Shown here: positions 33,148 to 42,261 of the stretch, in pieces
Position numbering within the stretch: position 1 is the stretch's first letter
Layout of the letters: each line of letters opens with the position of its first letter
NCBI RefSeq assembly: GCF_003439925.1
Contig: NZ_QQRR01000002.1
Span: forward strand, 558,001 to 622,000
Source: Haloprofundus halophilus
GTDB taxonomy: Archaea; Halobacteriota; Halobacteria; Halobacteriales; Haloferacaceae
DNA: 64,000 nucleotides
Direction: 5' to 3'
Notes under the pieces: model-generated
The model's input: the letters and a program-made list of their open reading frames with translations, nothing else
Told to the model about the DNA's origin: nothing
The model's database searches: none
Program-made: the position numbers and the translations under genes

Positions 33148-33330
33148 GTGCGCTAAGACGAGCGTCGGGCACAAAAGATGTAGTGGCCGTCGCAGGTCGA
33201 TATCGGGGCCGTTCGCCGGTTAACGCCTCACTGTCGGAGACGTCCCGGGACGAGACCACCCCTTCGACGTCGGCGTCCGCTCGCTGGAGGCGTCCGCTCG
33301 ACCGTCGGCGTCCGTTCGACCGCGGTGAGG

Positions 33331-33933
33331 CTACGCGCGAGCGTCTTCGTCGTCGTCGAGGTCCTGCATCCCCGGCGCGGCGCCGACGTCGACGTCTTCG
33401 GGTTCCTCTCGGCCGCCGACGCGGAGTTCGCCGTCGTCGCCTTCGACGTACACGTCGTCGGCGAACCCGCCCTGGGCGTGCGGGTGTTCGGGGTCGTCGA
33501 GCTTCTCCGGCGTCGACGGCGCGTCCGGAATCTCGCGCGTTCGGAACTCGCCCAGCGGGTCGGCGATGGTGATGTCGTGCCGCCGGAAGAACTCCTCGTA
33601 GCGCTCGTAGTGGGCTTCGAGTTCGTCGGTCGGAATCTCCATCATCTCCGTCCAGCCGTGGTTGTAGAAGTCGAAGTTCGCCTGGACGTGCGTGATTTCG
33701 CGCGCCTCCGCCTCGGGAAAGCCCGCGTCGAGCGCGGCGACGTACGTGTCGAACGTGCAATCGAAGAACGCCTCCATGTGCGGTTCGCGCTCCTCGCGGC
33801 GGCCCTCCTCGGCCTTCTTGCCGAAGATGTTCACGTGGAGGTCGACGAGCTTTCTGGTGGCGATGTCGCCGACGACCGGCATGGTGAGCGCCTGCTTGGC
33901 GGCGAAGTGGCGGACGTTCTGACGGAGTTTCAT
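33331..33933 (-). CDS. DUF6149-like conserved haloarchaeal protein
   Basis: A 200-residue protein starting MKLRQNVRHFAAKQALTMPVVGDIATRKLVDLHV, a helical start I associate with DUF6149 (from memory), followed by YEEFFRRHDITIADPLGEFR and an acidic C-terminus. Its function is not known. The open frame reaches 34059 but the ATG at 33933 gives the family start. It diverges from the nitrite-reductase-like flavoprotein gene. Confidence 0.7.
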   Translation of the reverse strand: MKLRQNVRHFAAKQALTMPVVGDIATRKLVDLHVNIFGKKAEEGRREEREPHMEAFFDCTFDTYVAALDAGFPEAEAREITHVQANFDFYNHGWTEMMEIPTDELEAHYERYEEFFRRHDITIADPLGEFRTREIPDAPSTPEKLDDPEHPHAQGGFADDVYVEGDDGELRVGGREEPEDVDVGAAPGMQDLDDDEDARA

Positions 33934-34092
33934 AGCCGGTCTTTGGGACCCGACTGACTTCAACGCCACGCGTATTCCGTGGCCGCGACTCCGGCGCGTC
34001 ACGCGTCTCACCCTCGTTTCGCGGCGTTCGGGGCTGGAATCTCCATAAGTGGATAGCAACCCACATTAACCCCCGTTACGAACCTCTCTCAC

Positions 34093-35331
34093 ATGACCGA
34101 ATCGTACGTGATTATCGGCGACGGTATCGCGGGTAGTTCCGCGGCGGAGACGCTCCGCGAGGAGGCACCGGACGCCGAAGTCACCGTTATCACGGACGAG
34201 GGTGAAGCCCTCTACAATCGGATTCTCATCAAAGAGTTCGCCAAAGGCAAACTGCCGGAGGCACCCATTTCGATTCACGACGAGTCGTGGTACGACGAAC
34301 GCGACATCGACCTGCGTCTCAACACGCACGTCAAGAGGATCGACCCCGACGCCCACGAGATCACGACGCACGAAGACGAGACGCTGGCGTACGACAAACT
34401 GCTCGTCGCTACCGGCGGCACGCCGACGCAGTTGCCCGTCGACAACTCCGACGCCGAGGGCGTCCACCACTTCTGGACGTTTCAGGACGCCCGGCGCATC
34501 CGCGAGAGCGCCGACTCGGGCGAGAACGCCGTCATCGTCGGTGCCGGCCTCCTCGGCATCGACCTCGCGGCCATCTGCGGGGCGCAGGGCGTCTCCGCGA
34601 AGTACCTGATGCGCGGGAACGCCTGGTGGCGCTACGCGCTCTCGGAGGAGGGCGCCGAAATCATGCACGAGGCAATGCGCGACGTAGGCGTCGAACCCGT
34701 CTTCGACAGCGGCGTCGACCACTTCGAGGTCGACGACGACGGCCGCGTCACCGGTGCGGTCGACCCCAACGGCGACCACTACGACTGCGACTGGGCGGGC
34801 GTCGCCATCGGGCTGAACTTCAACACCGAAATCCTCCAAGGAACGGGCGTCAAACAGGACGACGGCGTCGTCGTCGACCAGTACATGCAGTCGAGCGTCG
34901 ACGACATCTACGCGGCGGGCGACCTGACGCGCTTCTACGACACCATCCTCGGCGAGTACGCCCAGAACGGGTCGTGGGGCAGCGCGCGCGAACAGGGCTC
35001 CATCGCGGGCCACAACATGGTCCACGGCGAGGAGAAGGAGTTCCGCTGGGTCTCGTCGTACTCCATCACTCACTTCGACTTCCCGTTCCTCTCGTTCGGC
35101 CACCCGACCATCGGCGACGAGGAAGCGGAGCGCAAGTACTCCGACACCGAGTGGCGGCGCATCGCGTTCAAAGACGGCAAAGTCGTCGGCGGCGTCCTCA
35201 TCGGCGACCTCTCCGCGCAGAGCGCGCTGAAGAAGTTGATGCGCGAAGAGCGCGTCGTCGCCGACCAGGCCGACGTCCTCCTCGAGAAGAAGATCGACCT
35301 CGACGACCTCGCAGCGACCCAAGAGCAGTAA
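34093..35331 (+). CDS. NAD(P)/FAD-dependent oxidoreductase
   Basis: A 412-residue flavoprotein of the pyridine-nucleotide-disulfide family, closest in pattern to the NirB/rubredoxin-reductase group. It has an FAD motif YVIIGDGIAGSSAAETL at the start, NAD motif NAVIVGAGLLGIDLAA (near 155) and the FAD-contact VDDIYAAGDLTRF (near 275). The C-terminal domain is about 100 residues. An electron partner is not encoded nearby, so the acceptor is unknown. A CATTAACC box about 25-30 bases upstream supports the start. Confidence 0.9.
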   Translation: MTESYVIIGDGIAGSSAAETLREEAPDAEVTVITDEGEALYNRILIKEFAKGKLPEAPISIHDESWYDERDIDLRLNTHVKRIDPDAHEITTHEDETLAYDKLLVATGGTPTQLPVDNSDAEGVHHFWTFQDARRIRESADSGENAVIVGAGLLGIDLAAICGAQGVSAKYLMRGNAWWRYALSEEGAEIMHEAMRDVGVEPVFDSGVDHFEVDDDGRVTGAVDPNGDHYDCDWAGVAIGLNFNTEILQGTGVKQDDGVVVDQYMQSSVDDIYAAGDLTRFYDTILGEYAQNGSWGSAREQGSIAGHNMVHGEEKEFRWVSSYSITHFDFPFLSFGHPTIGDEEAERKYSDTEWRRIAFKDGKVVGGVLIGDLSAQSALKKLMREERVVADQADVLLEKKIDLDDLAATQEQ

Positions 35332-35401
35332 CCCGGCTCTCTTCGCCGTTTCTCTCTATCTTTCGCAATCGTTAGCGCTGCCAAAAGATTCATACTCTAC
35401 C

Positions 35402-35418
35402 GTGACAGTAGTTGTCAC
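35402..35418. promoter_or_regulatory. Inverted repeat GTGACA-N5-TGTCAC before the start codon
   Basis: A perfect six-base inverted repeat ending on the base before the ATG at 35419. With a TATA-like GATTCATA at 35388-35395, a leaderless transcript would start inside it, the position of a repressor site. Confidence 0.5.
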
Positions 35419-35628
35419 ATGGCACAGTCGACGAATGCGACGGTCGCCGCGACGCGAACGGACACCGTTCCGTCCGGGGCGCGCGTCCGTCACTTCGACG
35501 AGTTAGACGAGAGCGCACAGCAACTCGTCCTCGCGGCCGCGAACGGGCAGCTGACGAACACCGCCTCCGCCTCCGACCTCCGGAGCGGAGACATCGTCGT
35601 TTTCACCGACTACTACCGGGTCCACTGA
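35419..35628 (+). CDS. Small conserved haloarchaeal protein
   Basis: A 69-residue protein with a Thr/Ala-rich head and a compact core (VRHFDELDESAQQLVLAAANGQ, LRSGDIVVFTDYYRVH). I know similar short haloarchaeal proteins without function. The promoter carries a TATA-like box and an inverted repeat at the expected transcript start, so expression is probably controlled. Confidence 0.7.
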   Translation: MAQSTNATVAATRTDTVPSGARVRHFDELDESAQQLVLAAANGQLTNTASASDLRSGDIVVFTDYYRVH

Positions 35629-35685
35629 GCGACCGCTGCCGGACGGACCGAAGCCGTTTTCGGCCGACGACGACGAGAGGGTGGT

Positions 35686-36102
35686 ATGCAAGGCGGCGGC
35701 TCAAACGATATGACCCTCGCGTTCGAGTTGGAGGCGCTGAAACGGCTCGCCGACCCGAACACGGTGTTCAACGACGCTCGACAGTGGACCAAATACGTCG
35801 GCGTCGTCAGCGAGAAACCGACGTACGTGGTGACGAACTTCACGCGCAAAGAGCGCATCCGACAGGACTTCTTCTCGGGACCGCGCGGCGTCGAGGAGAG
35901 CCTCGAAAACGTCAAGCGCCAGTTCGACACCGACCGGCACGTGTTCGTCGGGACCACGGAGGAGGACCGCGAACTCGCCGAGGCGACCGACTGGGAGTAT
36001 CTCCCGCTCGAACAGGCCGCGGAGGCGGCGGGGTGGGACCTCGCGGGCGACGCGCCCGAGGAAGACCCCTTCGACGGGGAGACGCGCGACGACTGGCCCT
36101 GA
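35686..36102 (+). CDS. Conserved haloarchaeal protein of unknown function
   Basis: A 138-residue acidic protein. LAFELEALKRLADPNTVFNDARQWTKYVGVV and VTNFTRKERIRQDFFSG are followed by HVFVGTTEEDRELAEATDWEYLPLEQAAEAAGW, an alternating helix-strand pattern that could be a small Rossmann-like fold. No catalytic motif is visible and I cannot name a family with certainty. The second Met (35710) may be the true start, since the first nine residues are Gly-rich. Confidence 0.75.
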   Translation: MQGGGSNDMTLAFELEALKRLADPNTVFNDARQWTKYVGVVSEKPTYVVTNFTRKERIRQDFFSGPRGVEESLENVKRQFDTDRHVFVGTTEEDRELAEATDWEYLPLEQAAEAAGWDLAGDAPEEDPFDGETRDDWP

Positions 36103-36134
36103 GCCGTCTCACGTCAAAATGCGGATCGGGTGCG

Positions 36135-36581
36135 CTACTGCGCGACCGGTCCCGCGACGCCCAGTTGTTCGAGCAGTTCCAGATCATCCGACTCGAGCCA
36201 TCGCTCGACGATTTTCCCGTCGTCGACGCGGAAGAAACCCATGTTGGTCCCCGAAACCCGATTCCCGGTGGGTTCGATCCCGCCGAACCGTCCCTCGTGG
36301 GTTCCCTCGAAGACGAACCGAACGGCGACGGTGTCCCCTTCCGCGATCAGCTCTTCTATCGTCACGGTCGCGTCCGGAAACGCCTCGTGAGCGACTTCGA
36401 CGTGGCGTCGGAACCCCTCGAAGCCGCGCGCCTCCTCGGCGGTGAGCGTCTCGTCCGACAGCGGGTCGTGGTTGACGACGTTCTCGGCGATTAGCTCGTC
36501 GAGGAGGCCGGTTCGTTCTTGGTTGAACGCCTCCTCGTAGTACCTTCGAACGAGCGCCTTGTTTTCCTCTGATGTCGACAT
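36135..36581 (-). CDS. SnoaL-like ester cyclase/polyketide-cyclase-fold protein
   Basis: A 148-residue NTF2/SnoaL-fold protein. The pattern ENKALVRRYYEEAFNQERTGLLDELIAENVVNHDP and VEVAHEAFPDATVTIEELIAEGDTVAVRFVFEGTH, then IVERWLESDDLELLEQLG, is typical of the ester cyclase family. These proteins have varied small-molecule roles; no substrate can be given. The ATG at 36581 is chosen over the GTG at 36593. A GCTTATAGC box lies about 33 bases upstream. Confidence 0.88.
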   Translation of the reverse strand: MSTSEENKALVRRYYEEAFNQERTGLLDELIAENVVNHDPLSDETLTAEEARGFEGFRRHVEVAHEAFPDATVTIEELIAEGDTVAVRFVFEGTHEGRFGGIEPTGNRVSGTNMGFFRVDDGKIVERWLESDDLELLEQLGVAGPVAQ

Positions 36582-36857
36582 CTCTCTCACCACAGGAACG
36601 TACGCGTCACAGCGCTATAAGCTAGCAGAGAACACGGCAATCGGAAGGATAGTGCGGTTTCGTGCACCTACTGACACCGGAACGTCCGAACTTCGTAATT
36701 CCGGGTCGCAGGTTCTGCTCGACGACTCTACACCGCGGCGGCTCGCGCTCTACGGCGAGACGGCCGAGACGTCCGTCTCTTTCCGTCACTTCCCCCGCAC
36801 GTCCGCCGAGTGACGTTATCGAAAGCACTAATCGCGAACGGTCCCTGGATACCGATA

Positions 36858-37784
36858 ATGAGTCACCAGTTGCCTGACGTGCAGGCAAGTCAGCCCGACG
36901 TCACCGTCGGACTCAGTCAGGTCGGCGTCACGGGCGTCGAGAAACTCGTGAAACTCGCCCGAGACGGGAAGCGGCCCATCGTCCTGATGGCCGAGTTCGA
37001 GGTGTTCGTCGACCTCCCGGCGACGCGCAAGGGCGCGGACATGAGCCGGAACATGGAGGTCATCGACGAGACGCTCGAAGCCGCCGTCGAGGAGCCGAGC
37101 TACCGCGTCGAGGACGTCTGCGGCGACGCCGCCGAGCGCCTGCTGGAGAAACACGACTACACCTCGACGGCCGACGTTCGGATGACCGCCGAACTCGTCA
37201 CCCGCGAGCGGACGCCCGCCAGCGACAAACAGACGCAGGGCACCGCGACCATTATCGCCAGCGCCGTCGCCACCGAGGAGGGCACCCGCGAGGAGATCGG
37301 CGCGCGCGTCACCGGTATGACGGTCTGTCCCTGCTCGCAGGGGATGTCGGCCTCTCGCGCCCGCGAGGAGCTCGCCGACCTCGGCGTCGACGACGAGACG
37401 GTCGAGCAGTTCCTGGACGCGGTCCCGCAACCGGGCCACTCCCAGCGCGGCCACGCCACGTTCACCGTGACGAGCGAGGGCTCGCCCGACGTGGACCTCA
37501 TGGACATCATCGACGTCGCCCGCGACTCGATGAGCGCGCGCATCTACAACCTCGCGAAGCGTCCCGACGAGGATTACATGACCTTCCACGCGCACGCGAA
37601 CGCGAAGTTCGTCGAGGACTGCGTCCGCTCGATGGCCGAGGACGCCGTCGGCCGGTTCGACCAACTGCCGGACGACGCGGTCATCCACATGAAGCAGTCG
37701 AACGACGAGTCCATCCACCAGCACAACGCCCACGCAGAGCGGGAAGTGACGATGGAGCAGTTGCGGAGCGAACTCGACCGCTGA
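36858..37784 (+). CDS. mptA: GTP cyclohydrolase MptA
   Basis: A 308-residue GTP cyclohydrolase of the MptA/FolE2 (type IV/IB) family, which opens GTP for pterin synthesis; haloarchaea use it for folate and archaeosine precursors. Family motifs include [24 protein letters not shown] at the start, [10 protein letters not shown] (metal-site Cys near 155) and [11 protein letters not shown] at the end. A TATA-like CACTAATC about 27 bases before the ATG at 36858 supports this start over 36810. Confidence 0.95.
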   Translation: MSHQLPDVQASQPDVTVGLSQVGVTGVEKLVKLARDGKRPIVLMAEFEVFVDLPATRKGADMSRNMEVIDETLEAAVEEPSYRVEDVCGDAAERLLEKHDYTSTADVRMTAELVTRERTPASDKQTQGTATIIASAVATEEGTREEIGARVTGMTVCPCSQGMSASRAREELADLGVDDETVEQFLDAVPQPGHSQRGHATFTVTSEGSPDVDLMDIIDVARDSMSARIYNLAKRPDEDYMTFHAHANAKFVEDCVRSMAEDAVGRFDQLPDDAVIHMKQSNDESIHQHNAHAEREVTMEQLRSELDR

Positions 37785-37808
37785 GACGGAAACGAGATTC
37801 GAAAACGG

Positions 37809-38612
37809 TCAGAACGAGAGCGGGTCCGCCGCCTCCCAGCGCGGGTCGAACACGGCGCGGACGTCGGCGGCGAACTCGGGGTCCTTCAGGTCTATCATCG
37901 CCAGCGCCTCGCCCGGGTCCAGCGGATTCGGCACCTCGATGCACACCTCCACGTCGTCGATGAGGTTGAACGTCCCCGTCACGTTCTCGCTCGTCCGCAC
38001 CTCGAACTGCGGGTGTTCCGACAGCCCCTCCGTGTAGCGCTCGCCGACGCTCGGCGGAAGCGTCGCCACCAGCTCCGGCGTCATCAGCAGCGAGACGGAG
38101 ACGCCGCGGTCCAACGCCGCGGCCAGTTCGTCGACGACGGCTTCGCTCACCGTCCCGAGGTCGAACTGCGGCGAGGGCGTCGCCGCCACCATCACGACGT
38201 GGTTGTCGGCCGTCGCCAGTCGCTCGACGAGCAGGTCCATCGTCTCGCCCGGGCCGACGGCGGCCGTCCAGAACTGCCCCTCGACGGGTTCGCCCGCGTC
38301 GAGTTCGTCGACCAACTCGTCGACGATGCCCTCGTACTGTTGAGCCTTCTCCTCGAGTTCGCGGCGCTTGTCTTCGAGCAGCCGGTCCAGCGCGGCGTCC
38401 GGTTCGACGCCCACGTACTTCTTGGGTCGACTCGCCGCCTGACTCCGGACGAGACTGTACTGTTCGAGGCTGTTGAGCACGTCGTAGATGCGGCCCATCG
38501 GTACGTCGCTAGCCCGTGACAACTCCTTAGCCGTTGTCGGACCCGTCCGAAGGAGCGCTCGGTACGAACGCGCCTCGTACTCGGACAGTCCAAGGTCTCG
38601 GAGACTCGCCAT
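37809..38612 (-). CDS. TrmB-family transcriptional regulator
   Basis: A 267-residue regulator. The N-terminal winged helix (LGLSEYEARSYRALLRTGPTTAKELSRASDVPMGRIYDVLNSLEQYSLV) is the TrmB signature. A coiled-coil follows (about 85-115), then a PLD-like sensor domain. TrmB proteins usually sense sugars and control metabolism; the ligand here is not apparent. A perfect TATA box (GTTTATAA, 38635-38642) supports leaderless start at 38612. It converges on mptA and precedes the DUF255 gene's end on the same strand. Confidence 0.93.
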   Translation of the reverse strand: MASLRDLGLSEYEARSYRALLRTGPTTAKELSRASDVPMGRIYDVLNSLEQYSLVRSQAASRPKKYVGVEPDAALDRLLEDKRRELEEKAQQYEGIVDELVDELDAGEPVEGQFWTAAVGPGETMDLLVERLATADNHVVMVAATPSPQFDLGTVSEAVVDELAAALDRGVSVSLLMTPELVATLPPSVGERYTEGLSEHPQFEVRTSENVTGTFNLIDDVEVCIEVPNPLDPGEALAMIDLKDPEFAADVRAVFDPRWEAADPLSF

Positions 38613-38634
38613 GCGGGTGAATCTCACGCCCGGG

Positions 38635-38642
38635 TTATAAAC
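38635..38642 (-). promoter_or_regulatory. TATA box of the TrmB-type regulator gene
   Basis: GTTTATAA on the minus strand, 27 bases before the ATG; one of the best-matching boxes in the window. Confidence 0.7.
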
Positions 38643-38675
38643 ACACCGGAAGTTTACACGGGACCGGCGTCGCGG

Positions 38676-40340
38676 TCAGTTGTTCCCGCCGAGGCTGCGA
38701 GTCGCCGCCGACACCTGCGCCATCAGTTCGTCGGGCGTCGACGCCGACAGCGCCGTCTCGCCGACGAGTACGGCCGCCGTGCCGCGTTCGAGGTCGCGGT
38801 CGGCGACGAGAGCGCCGGCGTCCGGGACGACGACTTTCTCGTGGTCGGCGACGCGGAGCGCCGCGCGGTGGAGGTCGCTCCCGGGGTCGTCGGCGACGGC
38901 GACGACGAGGGGGTCACCGACGAGCCGCGCGGCCACCGCGCCGTAGTCGGCCGCTTGCACGCCGATCCGGTCGGCGGCTCCGGCGAACGCCTCGACTGTC
39001 TCGCGGGCGACCTCCCGGTAGCGGTCGTCGTCGGCCAAAACCGCGAGGTCGCAGAGCGCCCCGGCCATCTCGACGTTGTCGTCCAGCGGCCGGAACGGCC
39101 GGTCGAGGAGACCCGGCCCCTCCTTCGGCCCGTCGAGGAACGACCCGTCGTCGTGGAGCTCGGCTATCGCCCTGTCGGCGACGCGTTCGGCGACGTCGAG
39201 GCCCGCTCCGAGCACCTGCTGTGCGCGGGTGAACGCGGCGACGACGCGGGCGTGGTCGCCGAGCAGGAGTCGTTCCCCCACGTCGTCGCCCGCGCGGTAG
39301 TGCGTCACCGCCCCGTCGTCGTCGACGAGGTCGGTTTCGAGGAAGTCGAGGATGCGCTCGGCGTACCCTCTCGCGCTCTCGTCGTCGGTGTAGCCAGCGT
39401 AGGTGAGCATCGCCTCGGCGGCCAGCGCGTTGCCGCCCGCGAACGCGGTGAGGTCGACGCGCGGCTGGGTGGTCTCGCCTCGCTCGTCGGCCGACAGCGC
39501 GTAGTAGTCGCGCCCGGCCGCCGGGCCGACGCTCCCGCCGACGGCGACGCCGGTCCAGAGGTCGTCGGTGAGAAAGTCGATGGTCCGCTTCGCGGGGCGA
39601 CGGTAGGCGTCGTCGCCGGTGTAGAGGTAGGCGTTGGCGAACGCGCGGACGAGCGCCGCGTTCGTGTCCAGCAGTTTCTCGTGGTGGACGCCGCTCCAGT
39701 CGCGGCCGCTCGCGTAGCGGAAGAACCCCCCGGCAACGTCGTCGAACAGGTGGTCGCGGACCGCGTCGAGGGTCCGAAGCGCCTGACCCCGCTCGCGCTT
39801 CAGCGCGAACTCGACGGTGCGCGGGAGCGGGAACTTCGCGTCGTCGCCCCACCCGGCGTGGACCTCGTCGTACTTCTCGCCGAGCTGTCCCGCGATGTAC
39901 GCCTCGACGGCCGGCGAGAGTTCGCCGACCGGCGTGGGGTCGTCGGCGAGCGCACGCGGGACGCGCCCGGCGTCGCCGCCGCGGTCGGCCCACGTCTCGC
40001 GGACGCTGTCGAGCACCTGTCGCATCCCGTCGGGGCCGAGATAGCCCGCCCCCGAGATGATCGCCCCGGAGGGCGTCGCGAACACCGTCGAGGGGAACCC
40101 GCCCGCGTTGTACCGTTCGCGGACGCGCGGCTGGCGGTCGACGTCGACGCGGACCGGAACGAAGTCGTCGTTGACGTTCGCGGCGATACGCGGTTCGGCG
40201 TACGTCTCGACGTCCATCTCGTGACAGCCGGCGCACCACGTCGCCGACAGCGACAGCAACAGCGGTTGCTCGGCTTCGGCCGCCTCGGCGAACGCGGCCG
40301 GTCCCCACTCGCGCCACTCGACGCGGGTCTCGTCGTCCAT
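38676..40340 (-). CDS. Thioredoxin-domain (DUF255/YyaL-like) protein
   Basis: A 554-residue protein. The N-terminal DUF255 thioredoxin domain has the active-site-like WCAGCHEMD (Cys 36 and 39 region), and the rest resembles the six-hairpin (alpha/alpha) barrel of YyaL/SSP411 proteins (DDVAGGFFRYASGRDWSGVHHEKLLDTNA). It is shorter than the usual about 700 residues, apparently by shortening of the C-terminal barrel. Biochemical function is not known. It stands 48 bases from dnaG. Confidence 0.88.
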   Translation of the reverse strand: MDDETRVEWREWGPAAFAEAAEAEQPLLLSLSATWCAGCHEMDVETYAEPRIAANVNDDFVPVRVDVDRQPRVRERYNAGGFPSTVFATPSGAIISGAGYLGPDGMRQVLDSVRETWADRGGDAGRVPRALADDPTPVGELSPAVEAYIAGQLGEKYDEVHAGWGDDAKFPLPRTVEFALKRERGQALRTLDAVRDHLFDDVAGGFFRYASGRDWSGVHHEKLLDTNAALVRAFANAYLYTGDDAYRRPAKRTIDFLTDDLWTGVAVGGSVGPAAGRDYYALSADERGETTQPRVDLTAFAGGNALAAEAMLTYAGYTDDESARGYAERILDFLETDLVDDDGAVTHYRAGDDVGERLLLGDHARVVAAFTRAQQVLGAGLDVAERVADRAIAELHDDGSFLDGPKEGPGLLDRPFRPLDDNVEMAGALCDLAVLADDDRYREVARETVEAFAGAADRIGVQAADYGAVAARLVGDPLVVAVADDPGSDLHRAALRVADHEKVVVPDAGALVADRDLERGTAAVLVGETALSASTPDELMAQVSAATRSLGGNN

Positions 40341-40388
40341 ACACGCCCTCGGTGAGCGTCGGGGGTAAGCGCTTCGAGGTCGTCGAGG

Positions 40389-41807
40389 CTACGTGTTCGC
40401 GCGCTGCAACTGCGCCGCGGTCCGGATCCGAACGTCGACGGGTTTCTTGACGAACTCGCCGGTCGAACGGGCGACGACGTGGTCGACGCCGCGCTGTGCG
40501 GCGACGTCGAGCAGGCGCTGGTCGAGTTCGCCGTCGACGACGACCGCGTACGGCACCAGGTCGGCGTCGACGAGCGCGTCGAACGCCGTCGACTGCTCGC
40601 CTTCCGTCAGCAGGTCCAGGTCGGCGTCGAGCAGTCGAACGAGACCGCTCGACTCGTCGATGACCTCGACGACGTGTTCTCTGAGGCTCTTCGGTTCCGG
40701 CGGGAGCGACGACTGCGAGGCGTCTGCGCTCGCCTCCGCCCCGTCTCCGGCGTCGCTGTCGAGCTCCGTGTCGACGCTGCCGGCACCGCCCTCTTCGCCG
40801 TTGGTCGTCTCGTCGCGCCTCGGTTCGGTGCCGTCGGCGGGGTCCTCGGCGGTCGGTTCGTCGGCCGTCTCCCCTACAGCGGGGGAGGGAGTCGCCGGAG
40901 CGTCAGTCGCTTCCGGCGACTCCGTTCGAGGGTCCGACGGCGGCTCCGGGGCGGGCGTCGAACTGCCGTCGGTCGCCGCGACGGTCGACCGAACGTCGTT
41001 GTCGCCGGCGACGGCGTCGTACGGAACCTTGTCGCGCAGCGCCGACATCACCTCGTGGCGCGCGAGGTCCTCGACGGAGCGGCCCGGCGGCGCGAAGGCG
41101 ACGTAGTCGACGTTGCCGACCTGCGCCAGTTCGCGGAGGATGAGTTCGCCGCCGCGGTCACCGTCGAGAAAGGCGGTGACGGTCCGGTTTTCGGTCAGTT
41201 CGGCGACGCTGTCGGGGACGTTCGTCCCCTCGACCGCGACGCCGTTTTTGATGCCGTATCGGAGCAGCGTCAGGATGTCCGCGCGCCCCTCGACGACCAC
41301 GATGGCGTCGGAGTCGGCGACGCGCGGACCCGCGGGCAAGCCGTGGTACTCCGTGATATCCTCGACGCGGACGCTCTCGCGCACCTCTTCGAGAATCTCG
41401 CGGCTCGTCATCACGCTGTCGTCGAACGCCTCCGAGAGCAGTTCCTTCGCCCGGTCGACGACCTCGCGCCGCTTGGCGCTCCGCACGTCTTCGATGTCGA
41501 CGACCTCCGCGTGCGCCTGACACGGGCCGACGCGCGTGATACTCTCTAGCGCGGCCGCGAGAATCGCCGTCTCTACCTTGTCGAGACTGCTGGCGATGGT
41601 TATCCGCCCGAACGACTGCCCGTTCTCGCTGTCGATTTCGACGTCTATCCGTCCGATCTTCGAACCTTGCTGGAGGTCGCGGAGGTCCAGGTCGTCGCCG
41701 AGGAGGCCTTCGGTCTGCCCGAAGACCGCTCCGACCACGTCGCTTCGTTCGACCACCCCGTCGGCGGTTACCGAAGCGTGAATGAGATATTTCGCAGTGT
41801 CTTCCAT
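40389..41807 (-). CDS. dnaG: Archaeal DnaG-type primase
   Basis: A 472-residue archaeal DnaG with an N-terminal helix-turn-helix-like region, a TOPRIM domain (IVVVEGRADILTLLRYG near 170, FLDGDRGGELI near 225) and a C-terminal domain. A long Pro/Glu/Asp/Ser-rich linker (about 285-385) separates the TOPRIM and C-terminal parts, as in other haloarchaea. Archaeal DnaG associates with the exosome and also makes primers in vitro; its main role is debated. The ATG at 41807 is chosen over the longer frame, which carries no family sequence. The promoter has two palindromes. Confidence 0.95.
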   Translation of the reverse strand: MEDTAKYLIHASVTADGVVERSDVVGAVFGQTEGLLGDDLDLRDLQQGSKIGRIDVEIDSENGQSFGRITIASSLDKVETAILAAALESITRVGPCQAHAEVVDIEDVRSAKRREVVDRAKELLSEAFDDSVMTSREILEEVRESVRVEDITEYHGLPAGPRVADSDAIVVVEGRADILTLLRYGIKNGVAVEGTNVPDSVAELTENRTVTAFLDGDRGGELILRELAQVGNVDYVAFAPPGRSVEDLARHEVMSALRDKVPYDAVAGDNDVRSTVAATDGSSTPAPEPPSDPRTESPEATDAPATPSPAVGETADEPTAEDPADGTEPRRDETTNGEEGGAGSVDTELDSDAGDGAEASADASQSSLPPEPKSLREHVVEVIDESSGLVRLLDADLDLLTEGEQSTAFDALVDADLVPYAVVVDGELDQRLLDVAAQRGVDHVVARSTGEFVKKPVDVRIRTAAQLQRANT

Positions 41808-41812
41808 AATTG

Positions 41813-41826
41813 AATCACCGGTGATT
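41813..41826. promoter_or_regulatory. Palindrome AATCACCGGTGATT in the dnaG leader
   Basis: A perfect 14-base palindrome six bases before the dnaG ATG, in the 5' leader or at the initiation region. It could be a protein site or an RNA hairpin occluding the start. Confidence 0.55.
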
Positions 41827-41843
41827 GATGTTGATGTGAAACG

Positions 41844-41858
41844 TGGACGGTCCGTCCA
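41844..41858. promoter_or_regulatory. Inverted repeat TGGACGG-T-CCGTCCA at the dnaG transcript start
   Basis: Perfect seven-base arms around one base, about 20 bases downstream of the TATA box, so a minus-strand transcript would start within it. Likely operator. Confidence 0.5.
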
Positions 41859-41870
41859 TCCACACCCCCG

Positions 41871-41878
41871 TATATAAG
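41871..41878 (-). promoter_or_regulatory. TATA box of dnaG
   Basis: CTTATATA on the minus strand. A transcript would start near 41845, leaving a leader of about 38 bases, so dnaG is not leaderless, unlike most genes here. Confidence 0.6.
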
Positions 41879-42045
41879 TTTCGCAGGAGGGATATACCTG
41901 TCGCACTCCCCGCCTCGCTCGGACTCCACTCGGTGGAAGCCGACCGTAGAGGCATTTCGACGATATTAAGAAAAATTCTCTTCAAAGACGTAAATCGAAG
42001 CCAGTTTAGTAGAATTTATCACCGAGTAGCCGTTTATCGTCATAC

Positions 42046-42261
42046 GTGACCCGACAGAAAGCCGATTACCTCTGGGTGGTGGTGTTCGCAGTGCTCGTCG
42101 TCTTCGCCGTGCCGTGGTTCCTCTGGGGGGACAGCCGCGTCGTCGCCGGGTTGCCGCTGTGGCTCTGGTGGCACGTCGGTTGGATGGGCGTCGCGAGCGT
42201 CGCGTTCTACGCGTTCACCCGCGGCGCGTGGGACCGCGGCATGGGGGTGACCCGTGGTTAG
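42046..42261 (+). CDS. DUF3311 small membrane protein
   Basis: A 71-residue protein with two hydrophobic helices (about 9-27 and 35-55), of the DUF3311 type that accompanies sodium:solute symporters. It starts at a GTG and overlaps the symporter start by eight bases, so the two are translated together and probably act as small and large subunits. A TATA-like AATTTATC about 30 bases upstream supports the start. Confidence 0.85.
   Translation: MTRQKADYLWVVVFAVLVVFAVPWFLWGDSRVVAGLPLWLWWHVGWMGVASVAFYAFTRGAWDRGMGVTRG

Noticed and set aside
33148-33330. Gap before the ABC ATPase gene as a hidden gene
   Set aside because: The plus-strand frames here are Arg/Ser-rich and shadow the neighbouring gene; only the ATPase promoter is credible.
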